Origin: an uncultured Collinsella sp.
GTDB taxonomy: Bacteria > Actinomycetota > Coriobacteriia > Coriobacteriales > Coriobacteriaceae
Length of the DNA stretch: 5,317 nt
Assembly: GCA_900543275.1 (NCBI GenBank)
Contig: UQQL01000095.1
Coordinates: 1 to 5,317, forward strand
Reading direction: 5' to 3'
Positions 1 to 5,285 of the stretch are shown piece after piece. The position numbers and the translations under genes are program-made. Numbering within the stretch: the stretch's first letter is position 1; every line of letters starts with the position of its first letter. The notes beneath the pieces are model-generated. The model was not told where the DNA came from, ran no database searches, and worked only from the letters and a program-made list of their open reading frames with translations.

Positions 1-48
1 TCTACACTCTCTCCGTCGTCGGCAGCGTCAGATGTGTATAAGAGACAG
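1..48 (+). other. Nextera i5-side sequencing adapter (not genomic)
   Basis: Bases 1-7 (TCTACAC) match the end of the Illumina P5 oligo. Bases 8-15 (TCTCTCCG) sit where the 8-base i5 index goes. Bases 16-29 (TCGTCGGCAGCGTC) plus 30-48 (AGATGTGTATAAGAGACAG) are the Nextera Read 1 adapter ending in the Tn5 mosaic end. From memory, TCTCTCCG is the Nextera XT index S511. This is library-construction sequence left in the assembly, so any translation across it is spurious and genomic DNA starts at base 49. Confidence 0.98.
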
Positions 49-113
49 ATACCGACCTTGACCTGTGTGCGTCTGCGTTGACGGATGCCGTGCGGGCGGG
101 TTTGCGTCGATGA
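49..113 (+). CDS. selA: Partial C-terminus of L-seryl-tRNA(Sec) selenium transferase (SelA), 5' truncated
   Basis: The frame running from base 51 reads TDLDLCASALTDAVRAG, then LRR and a TGA stop at 111-113. The 5' part is lost at the contig edge. SelA is the PLP-dependent enzyme that converts Ser-tRNA(Sec) to Sec-tRNA(Sec) using selenophosphate. The assignment rests mainly on context: selA directly precedes selB in most bacterial selenocysteine operons, and the acidic-to-helical tail resembles SelA C-termini. The stop overlaps the selB start as ATGA (110-113), which indicates translational coupling in one operon. The gene ends in UGA, the very codon this pathway recodes. About 20 residues are too few to prove family membership, so another selB-adjacent gene remains possible. 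Confidence 0.62.
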
Positions 114-2080
114 CGGCGCGTGAGCTTGTCGAATGTCCCGTTGTCGTTGGAACGGCGGGACACGTTGACCATGGAAAGTCGGCCCTCATCGAGGCGCTGA
201 CCGGAAAAAATCCCGACCGTCTGGAGGTCGAGAAGCGCCGCGGTATGACCACGGAGCTCGGTTTTGGAGAGTTGGCGCTGCCGAGCGGCAAGATTGTCGG
301 CCTGGTCGATGTGCCCGGTCATGCGCACTACCTGCGCGCGATGGTGCAGGGCGCCACGGGCATCGACGTGGCAGTGCTGGTGGTTTCTGCCGTTGAGGGC
401 GTGATGCTGCAGACGCGCGAGCACGTGCACGTTCTCGAGTTGTTGGGCGTGACGCGCATGGTCGTCGCGCTCACCATGCGCGACCTGGCCGACGACGAGA
501 CGGCGGAGCTCGCCGAGCTCGATGTGATGGATTTCCTTTCGGGCACCGTGTTCTCCGATGCCCCCGTGGTCCCCGTGTCGTCGCGCACGGGCGAGGGCGT
601 CGAGGACGTGCGCGGGGCGATCGATGCCGCGATCGACGCGTTTCTGGCTGAATCCGCCGAGCGCTCCGAGCGCCCCGGCTTGGCCCCGCGTCTGCCCATC
701 GACCGCTGCTTTTCCATCAAGGGCTCGGGCACCGTCGTCACGGGAACGCTTCACGACGCCCCCATCATGGTGGGCGACGAGCTTGTCTCGAGCCCGGCGG
801 GCGTGCGCTGTCGCGTGCGCGCGATTCAGGTGCACGGCGACACGCCGCGCGCGCTTCCCGGCCAGCGCGTCGCCCTCAACATCGTGGGCGACGGGGTCGA
901 TGTCCTGCCCCGCGGCGAGGTCGTCTGCGGACCGAGCGCCGAGGGCTCGACGCTCAGGCTCATCGCGCGCTTCACCTATCTGGGACGCGAGGGGGCCAAG
1001 CCCGTGCCCTTCGAGTCCGGCACGCGCGTCCATGTGATGGCGGGCACGGCTGAGGTCATCGGGCGCATCATGCTCATGGAGGGCGAGGGGCCGATCGCCC
1101 CGAGCGAGACGCGTACCGTGCAAATCCGCCTGGAGGAGCGCCTTCCCGTGCGCTCGGGCGACGGCCTCATCGTGCTCGCGTTCTCGCCGGTGGTGCTTAT
1201 CGGCGGCGGACGCGTGCTGCTTTCGCAGTGCCGCCGCTCGCGCGAGCTCACGGACGCTGAGCGCTCGCTCCTCGCGGCTCTCGATGCGGGCGACCTCGCA
1301 TCGGCCGTCGCCGCGTGGCTCGGTATTCAGCGCCTGCCCGTGCCAGCGGCCGTTGCCGCTCGTGCGCTCGACCTTTCCGGTGCCGAAGTCGCGAGGCTCC
1401 TGCACGCCGCGGTGGCGTCGGGCGATGCGGTCGCCCTCCATCCGGAGCGCTCGACCGAGGAGCTCTATGCCGCCCCCGCTGTGCTCGATGCCGCCCTTGC
1501 CGCCCTCGCCGACACGCTTGTCGCCATGCATAAGGCCGCGCCCAAGCAAACGGGCTTCACCCCGGGCGAGGTTGCGCATGTCGCCTGGCCGAAAGCGGGC
1601 GAAGACGTCGCGTCTGCGCTCATCCTCGAGGGCTGTGCGCGCGGCATCTGCGCCCAGGAGGGGTCCGAGGTCTACGACCCACATTCCGCCGCTGCGGCGA
1701 TACGTGTGGTGCGCGAGGCCGGCCGGCGCATCGCGGCCCTGCTGGACGAAGCGGGCCTCGATGCACCGACGCTTCCCGAGGTGGGGCAGCAGTTGCAACT
1801 CGATCGCGACACCATGACGCGTGCCCTGCGCGAGCTTTCGCTCAACCGCTCGATCGTTAAGGTCGAGCGCGACGTTGCCTTGTCCGCCGCCGCCGAGGCT
1901 CAGGCGCGCGAGGTCGTTGCGGCGGCTATCGAGGCTGCCGGCGGCGCTGTCACCACGAGTGTGCTGCGCGAGGCCCTGGGCGTGTCGCGCAAGCGAGCCA
2001 TTAGCATCTTGGAGCACCTGGATGCGGTGCGTTTTACGACGCTCGACAAAGGAGCCGGCGGCCTAAGATCGCTTCGTTAG
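110..2080 (+). CDS. selB: Selenocysteine-specific translation elongation factor SelB
   Basis: SelB is a GTPase that binds Sec-tRNA(Sec) and the SECIS hairpin of selenoprotein mRNAs and delivers selenocysteine to in-frame UGA codons on the ribosome. The protein has 656 residues, slightly longer than the common 610-640. G1 P-loop AGHVDHGKS is at about 16-24, G2 RGMT at 44-47, G3 DVPGH at 67-71 and a G5-like SSRTGEG at 157-163. Domain 2 contains IDRCFSIKGSGTVVTGT (197-213), whose Asp198-Arg199 fit the SelB selenocysteine-pocket signature. The C-terminal half is winged-helix repeats, ending in GVSRKRAISILEHLD, the typical RNA-binding WH4 helix. The G4 site reads TMRD (122-125) where TKAD or NKxD is expected. 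I chose ATG 110 because it overlaps the upstream TGA and leaves a usual short lead before the P-loop; a GTG at 65 would lie inside the selA tail. The Shine-Dalgarno is weak (GGCGGG at 95-100), consistent with coupling to selA. Confidence 0.97.
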   Translation: MTARELVECPVVVGTAGHVDHGKSALIEALTGKNPDRLEVEKRRGMTTELGFGELALPSGKIVGLVDVPGHAHYLRAMVQGATGIDVAVLVVSAVEGVMLQTREHVHVLELLGVTRMVVALTMRDLADDETAELAELDVMDFLSGTVFSDAPVVPVSSRTGEGVEDVRGAIDAAIDAFLAESAERSERPGLAPRLPIDRCFSIKGSGTVVTGTLHDAPIMVGDELVSSPAGVRCRVRAIQVHGDTPRALPGQRVALNIVGDGVDVLPRGEVVCGPSAEGSTLRLIARFTYLGREGAKPVPFESGTRVHVMAGTAEVIGRIMLMEGEGPIAPSETRTVQIRLEERLPVRSGDGLIVLAFSPVVLIGGGRVLLSQCRRSRELTDAERSLLAALDAGDLASAVAAWLGIQRLPVPAAVAARALDLSGAEVARLLHAAVASGDAVALHPERSTEELYAAPAVLDAALAALADTLVAMHKAAPKQTGFTPGEVAHVAWPKAGEDVASALILEGCARGICAQEGSEVYDPHSAAAAIRVVREAGRRIAALLDEAGLDAPTLPEVGQQLQLDRDTMTRALRELSLNRSIVKVERDVALSAAAEAQAREVVAAAIEAAGGAVTTSVLREALGVSRKRAISILEHLDAVRFTTLDKGAGGLRSLR

Positions 2081-2117
2081 GGGCTGCCGTATCGCTGTTC
2101 GCCACGACGCCCTGCTA

Positions 2118-2129
2118 GTTTGGTAAAAT
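2118..2129 (+). promoter_or_regulatory. Candidate extended -10 promoter for selC
   Basis: GTTTGGTAAAAT contains TG-N (2121-2123) directly before TAAAAT (2124-2129), a five-of-six match to the sigma-70 -10 box in extended form. It lies 12 bases before the mature tRNA 5' end at 2142, a normal distance for a tRNA promoter. I see no good TTGACA-like -35 at the usual spacing, which is tolerable for an extended -10. A near-identical string (GTTTGGTACACT) precedes the FAD-subunit gene at 3976-3987. Read-through from selB is the alternative source of selC transcript. Confidence 0.5.
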
Positions 2130-2141
2130 ACCGCCACGTTT

Positions 2142-2238
2142 GGGAGCGGATGGGCTCCGGTGGGCCCCGCGGTCCTCAAAACCGTTGTGAGGCGTGCAAA
2201 ACGTCTTGGATGTGTTCGATTCACATACGTTCCCGCCA
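2142..2238 (+). tRNA. selC: tRNA-Sec (anticodon UCA)
   Basis: This is the selenocysteine tRNA, charged with serine, converted by SelA and delivered by SelB at UGA. It is 97 nt including an encoded CCA (2236-2238) and discriminator G2235. The acceptor strands are 2142-2149 and 2227-2234, and seven pairs form (one G-U). The eighth position, specific to bacterial tRNA-Sec, would be G2149 against A2227, a mismatch. The D arm is a 6-bp stem, GGGCTC/GGGCCC (2152-2157, 2162-2167), around loop CGGT, a tRNA-Sec hallmark. The anticodon stem is GCGGT/ACCGT around loop CCTCAAA, with TCA at 2176-2178. A long variable arm (about 2189-2207) forms 6-7 pairs. The T arm is ATGTG/CACAT around TTCGATT (2210-2226). 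Placement directly after selA-selB supports the call, and open frames crossing this region are not genes. Confidence 0.96.
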
Positions 2239-2250
2239 ACGCATCTCGCC

Positions 2251-2290
2251 AAAACCACCACATTGGGGACAGGCACCTTTGTGGTGGTTT
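2251..2290. repeat. Perfect 11-bp inverted repeat downstream of selC
   Basis: AAACCACCACA (2252-2262) and TGTGGTGGTTT (2280-2290) are perfect reverse complements around a 17-base loop, TTGGGGACAGGCACCTT. The structure starts 13 bases after the tRNA CCA. On the + strand the 3' arm ends in only three Ts and on the - strand in four, so it could act as a weak terminator for selC transcripts but is not a classic one. The GGGGACAGGCACC loop resembles, from memory, motifs seen in dispersed palindromic elements of several bacteria, so a REP-like or miniature element is the main alternative. The pairing is directly visible; the function is inferred. Confidence 0.6.
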
Positions 2291-2405
2291 CGAAACGTGC
2301 GGGAAACAGCTTCGAAACACGCGATTTGTGCGTCGGGCACTCAAAAACGCTTCTACCTGCATCGTAATCAAAACGAAACATCTGCTCGTCGGCTTATGCG
2401 AAACT

Positions 2406-2437
2406 TTGTTGCAACAGTGCGATATTATCCATACTCG
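2406..2437 (+). promoter_or_regulatory. Weak candidate promoter region for gdhA
   Basis: A -35-like TTGTTG (2406-2411), or overlapping TTGCAA (2409-2414), precedes a CATACT -10-like box (2430-2435) by 18 or 15 bases. TATTAT at 2423-2428 is a better -10 match but has no -35 at normal spacing. The -35 area overlaps a perfect 10-bp palindrome, TGTTGCAACA (2407-2416), which could be an operator. gdhA needs its own start here because selC and the hairpin lie upstream, but the exact promoter is uncertain. The rest of 2291-2501 shows no credible gene. Confidence 0.3.
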
Positions 2438-2492
2438 ATAAAGCTCGCGGCGCATGGGGCGCCTCGAACGACACCTTTCTTTTCCATCAATT

Positions 2493-2498
2493 GGAGGA
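2493..2498 (+). promoter_or_regulatory. Shine-Dalgarno of gdhA
   Basis: GGAGGA at 2493-2498 sits just before ATG 2502, with four bases between GGAGG and the start. It fixes the gdhA start at 2502. It rules out the in-frame ATG at 2454, which has no such site and would add 16 residues that do not look like GDH. Confidence 0.85.
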
Positions 2499-2501
2499 AG
2501 C

Positions 2502-3857
2502 ATGAGCTACACGCAGAAAGTTCTCGACGAGCTTAAGGCCCGCTATCCCGAGCAGCCTGAGTTCATCCAGGCCGCGACCGAGATTCTCGGCACCATCCAG
2601 CCGGCGCTCGACGCCCATCCCGAGTACGAGGAGGCCGCCCTGCTTGAGCGCCTCGTTGAGCCCGAGCGCATCGTTATGTTCCGTGTCCCCTGGGTCGACG
2701 ACCAGGGCAAGGTCCAGGTCAACCGCGGCTACCGCGTCGAGTTCAACTCTGCCATTGGACCCTACAAGGGCGGCCTGCGCTTTAACCCGACGGTCACCCT
2801 GGGCATGCTCAAGTTCCTGGGCCTGGAGCAGATCCTCAAGAACAGCCTGACCACCCTTCCCATGGGCGGCGGCAAGGGCGGTTCCGACTTTGACCCCAAG
2901 GGCAAGTCCAACAACGAGATCATGCACTTCTGCCAGTCCTTCATGACCGAGCTCTATCGCCACATTGGCCCCAACACCGACGTTCCCGCCGGCGACCTGG
3001 GCGTTGGCGGCCGCGAGGTTGCCTACCTGTTCGGTCAGTACAAGCGCCTGACCAACGAGTGGACCGGCGTCCTTACCGGCAAGGGTCTTTCCTTTGGCGG
3101 CTCGCTCGCCCGTACCGAGGCCACCGGTTACGGTCTGGTCTACTTTGTGGACGAGTACCTCAAGAGCCGCGGCGACTCCTTCGAGGGCAAGAACGTCGTC
3201 GTTCACGGCTCCGGTAACGTCGCCATTTACGCGGTCCAGAAGGTCGCTCAGCTCGGCGGCAAGGTGCTGGCCTGCTCCGACACCCATGGCTGGGTCGAGG
3301 ATCCCGACGGCATCGACTACACCGTGCTCGAGCATGTCTACAACAAGAAGCGCTCCGGCCACGACAAGGGTGTCACGCTCGCTATGTACGTCGACGAGAA
3401 GCCCAATGCCACGTGGCACGAGGGTGACGGCCGCGGCGTGTGGCAGCTGCCCTGCGACATCGCGCTGCCCTGCGCTCGCGAGAACACGCTGCTGCTCGAG
3501 GACGCCCAAGCGCTCGTCGCCAACGGCTGCAAGGTGGTCGGCGAGGGCGCGAACATGCCCACGACCATCGAGGCCACGACCTACTTCCAGGAGAACGGCG
3601 TCGCCTTTATGCCCGGTAAGGCTGCCAACGCCGGCGGCGTGCTCGTGTCCGGCCTGGAGATGAGCCAGAACGCTGAGCACCTGTCCTGGACCTTCGAGGA
3701 GGTTGACGGCAAGCTCGAGCAGCTCATGCGCGGCATGTTCCACAACGTGGACGACACCGCCAAGGAGTACGGCGAGGAGGGCAACTTCGTCATGGGCGCC
3801 AACATCGCCGGCTTCCTGAAGGTCGCCGACGCCATGCTCGCCCAGGGCGTCTGCTAA
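2502..3857 (+). CDS. gdhA: NADP-specific glutamate dehydrogenase
   Basis: This cytoplasmic enzyme interconverts 2-oxoglutarate plus ammonium and L-glutamate with NADP(H) (EC 1.4.1.4), normally as a hexamer, and is a main route of ammonium assimilation. It has 451 residues, close to the roughly 447 of the E. coli enzyme, so it is complete. Substrate-binding and catalytic residues fall where expected: Lys89 in IGPYKGGLRF, Lys113, Lys125 in PMGGGKGG (120-127), and Asp165 in PAGDLGVGGRE. The Rossmann domain starts at about 230 with VVVHGSGNVA, and GSGNVA is at 236-241. After the second strand it reads CSDTHG (Asp260), which resembles NADP-type enzymes rather than NAD-type ones. The gene stands alone, with noncoding DNA upstream and a strong terminator downstream. 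Codon use is heavily C-ending, suggesting high expression. No truncation or frameshift is visible. Confidence 0.97.
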   Translation: MSYTQKVLDELKARYPEQPEFIQAATEILGTIQPALDAHPEYEEAALLERLVEPERIVMFRVPWVDDQGKVQVNRGYRVEFNSAIGPYKGGLRFNPTVTLGMLKFLGLEQILKNSLTTLPMGGGKGGSDFDPKGKSNNEIMHFCQSFMTELYRHIGPNTDVPAGDLGVGGREVAYLFGQYKRLTNEWTGVLTGKGLSFGGSLARTEATGYGLVYFVDEYLKSRGDSFEGKNVVVHGSGNVAIYAVQKVAQLGGKVLACSDTHGWVEDPDGIDYTVLEHVYNKKRSGHDKGVTLAMYVDEKPNATWHEGDGRGVWQLPCDIALPCARENTLLLEDAQALVANGCKVVGEGANMPTTIEATTYFQENGVAFMPGKAANAGGVLVSGLEMSQNAEHLSWTFEEVDGKLEQLMRGMFHNVDDTAKEYGEEGNFVMGANIAGFLKVADAMLAQGVC

Positions 3858-3882
3858 ATCTTCGTTCGATATAGCATCGCAG

Positions 3883-3916
3883 AAGGCTCCCAGTCATCTT
3901 GGCTGGGAGCCTTTTT
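3883..3916 (+). terminator. Rho-independent terminator after gdhA
   Basis: AAGGCTCCCAG (3883-3893) pairs perfectly with CTGGGAGCCTT (3903-3913) over 11 bp, and the 3' side runs into five Ts (3912-3916). The nine-base loop can be closed further by C3895-G3901 and A3896-T3900. It starts 26 bases after the gdhA stop, so it ends the gdhA transcript and separates it from the following oxidoreductase genes. Confidence 0.93.
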
Positions 3917-3975
3917 GATCCGCACGCGACGGAGGAAAACGGTTCATTTTGTCCCGACACGAGCTGTGCCCCCTC

Positions 3976-3987
3976 GTTTGGTACACT
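3976..3987 (+). promoter_or_regulatory. Candidate extended -10 promoter for the molybdenum hydroxylase operon
   Basis: GTTTGGTACACT has TG-N (3979-3981) followed by TACACT (3982-3987), a four-of-six -10 match in extended form. It differs from the selC promoter candidate at only two of twelve positions. It lies after the gdhA terminator and about 25 bases before the first start codon, which would give a very short leader. No convincing -35 box is visible at normal spacing. Confidence 0.45.
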
Positions 3988-4011
3988 TAAAGGTACTGGA
4001 CAAGTGGAGAG

Positions 4012-4926
4012 ATGGGGGAGAACGTGCTCAAGTTCGGTACCTACGTCCGTGTTGGAAACGCGGCCGAAGCCTATGAGCTCTTGCAGAAGAACCGCAACAA
4101 CAAGATTGTGGGCGGCGGCATCTGGATGCGCCTGGGTTCGCGTCGTGTGGCGACGGCGATTGACCTTTCGGCCTGCGGACTCGATCAGATCGAGGAGACC
4201 GAGACCGAGTTTCGCATCGGTGCCATGTGCACCCTGCGCCAGCTCGAGCGTCATGCCGGGCTCAACGCGCTTGTCAACCATGTCTTTGAGTTCGCCGTCC
4301 ACGACATCGTGGGCGTGCAGCTGCGCAATACCGCCACGGTTGGCGGCAGCATCTACGGCCGCTTTGGCTTCTCGGACGTTCTCTCCGCCTTCCTCGCGCT
4401 CGATTCCTATGTTGAGCTGACGGGCGCCGGTCGCGTGCCGCTCGCCGAGTTCGTGGACATGGGCTACGTGCGCGATGTTATCGAGCACGTCGTGGTCGTC
4501 AAGCATGATTACCGTGCGAGCTACGAGGCCGTGCGCAAGGCCGCGACCGACTTCCCCTCGCTGAACGTCACCGCCGCCTGGTGGGACAACAGCTGGCATG
4601 TCACCGTGGGCGCCCGCCCGCTGCGTGCGACCCTGCTGCAGGGCGAGGCGTGCGGCCTTACCGGCGAGCAGCCTTCCGAGGACGAGCTTCACACCCTGGC
4701 CGCATCCGTGCGTGCCCTGAGCTACGGCACCAACCTGTGGGGCTCGGCCGGCTACCGCCGTCGCATCTCGGCCCCGCTGGCGATTCAGGCTGTGCGCCGC
4801 GCCGCCGGCATTGAGCTTTCGGCCGCGCTTGCCCACGAGCTCGAGGGCGTGCAGATTCCTAAGTTTGCCACGGACGAGTATTCCTGCCGCCGCGTGCCCG
4901 GCGTCGATTCTAGCGAGGTGCGCTAA
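4012..4926 (+). CDS. FAD-binding subunit of a xanthine dehydrogenase/CO dehydrogenase-family molybdenum hydroxylase
   Basis: This is the medium, flavin-carrying subunit (XdhB/CoxM type). It passes electrons between the [2Fe-2S] clusters and NAD(P) or another acceptor in a three-part hydroxylase. It has 304 residues against a usual 280-295. The N-terminal FAD domain has KIVGGGIWMRL (31-41), a variant of the usual AGGTDLxxxL pyrophosphate loop, and TATVGGSIYGRFGFSD (107-122), the second FAD motif (usually TVGGNIxxxxPxxD). The C-terminal part (DFPSLNVTAA, then GSAGYRRR) fits the CO dehydrogenase flavoprotein C-domain. The stop overlaps the next start (TAATG, 4924-4928), so the two are translated together. 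I give ATG 4012 as the start. GTG 4024, preceded by GGGGGAG (4014-4020), has the better Shine-Dalgarno and yields a usual-looking LKFGTYVRV N-terminus, so the true start may be four codons later. Substrate cannot be told from this subunit. Confidence 0.9.
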   Translation: MGENVLKFGTYVRVGNAAEAYELLQKNRNNKIVGGGIWMRLGSRRVATAIDLSACGLDQIEETETEFRIGAMCTLRQLERHAGLNALVNHVFEFAVHDIVGVQLRNTATVGGSIYGRFGFSDVLSAFLALDSYVELTGAGRVPLAEFVDMGYVRDVIEHVVVVKHDYRASYEAVRKAATDFPSLNVTAAWWDNSWHVTVGARPLRATLLQGEACGLTGEQPSEDELHTLAASVRALSYGTNLWGSAGYRRRISAPLAIQAVRRAAGIELSAALAHELEGVQIPKFATDEYSCRRVPGVDSSEVR

Positions 4927-5285
4927 TGGCTGCCAAACTCATCGATCTTTCCTTTACACTCAACGGCCGCAAGGTCAAGGTTCAGATTGCCCCCGATACC
5001 ATGCTCTTTGCGCTGCTGCGCGAGCAGGGCTGCGCGTCGGTGCGCTGCGCCTGCGAGACCACCAACTGCGGTCTGTGCACGGTGTGGCTCGACGGCGATC
5101 CGGTGCTGAGCTGCTCGGTTCCCGCCGCCCGTGTTGAGGGCCATACCATCACCACGCTCGAGGGCCTTAAGGCCGAATCCGAGGCACTGGCCCGCGCGAT
5201 GGCTGCCGAAGGCGCCGAGCAGTGCGGTTTTTGCGCCCCCGGCCTCATCATGAACGTGCTGGCGCTTGCCCGCGCCGCCAAGGAG
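4926..5285 (+). CDS. [2Fe-2S] subunit of the same molybdenum hydroxylase (3' truncated)
   Basis: This is the small iron-sulfur subunit (XdhC/CoxS type), which relays electrons from the molybdenum site to the flavin. The genomic part covers 120 codons of the usual 150-170. The N-terminal plant-ferredoxin-like domain has Cys43, Cys48, Cys51 and Cys63 (CETTNCGLCTVWLDG, then SC) for the first cluster. The second domain begins with QCGFCAPGLIM, giving Cys100 and Cys103 of the second cluster. The closing CxC (usually CRCTGY) lies beyond the contig end. Extra cysteines occur at 36 and 41. ATG 4926 overlaps the upstream TAA by one base, so expression is coupled. Translation after Glu120 reads adapter sequence and is not protein. 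The large molybdopterin subunit would be expected next; coxS- or xdhC-like naming is possible but the specific enzyme is unknown. Confidence 0.93.

Noticed and set aside
65..109. GTG 65 as an N-terminal extension of SelB
   Set aside because: It would overlap the selA reading frame almost completely and add 15 residues not typical of SelB; ATG 110 overlaps the selA stop in the usual coupled arrangement.
2..2017. Long minus-strand open frame opposite selB
   Set aside because: Its composition (runs of Arg, His, Ala, Gly) is typical of the antisense of a GC-rich gene, it ends in adapter-derived residues, and selB on the other strand has all family motifs.
2081..2112. GGGC/GCCC pairing after selB as a terminator
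   Set aside because: Only four pairs with a 24-base loop and no T-run; selB and selC may be partly co-transcribed.
2454..2501. ATG 2454 as the gdhA start
   Set aside because: GGAGGA at 2493 points to ATG 2502, and the extra residues do not resemble GDH N-termini.
2063..2536. Open frames on both strands across 2063-2536
   Set aside because: They cross the tRNA-Sec gene and the hairpin, have no family resemblance, and lack Shine-Dalgarno support.
2487..3743. Minus-strand open frame opposite gdhA
   Set aside because: Low-complexity Val/Leu/Ala/Gly sequence mirroring strongly biased gdhA codons, with no domain and no ribosome site.
3949..3990. Mini-ORF of 13 codons starting with TTG after a GGAGG at 3931-3935
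   Set aside because: The spacing to the start is too long, TTG is a poor start, and it overlaps the promoter candidate; too little to call a leader peptide.
3790..4836. Minus-strand open frame opposite the FAD-subunit gene
   Set aside because: It runs through the gdhA terminator and promoter region and mirrors a gene with recognisable FAD motifs.
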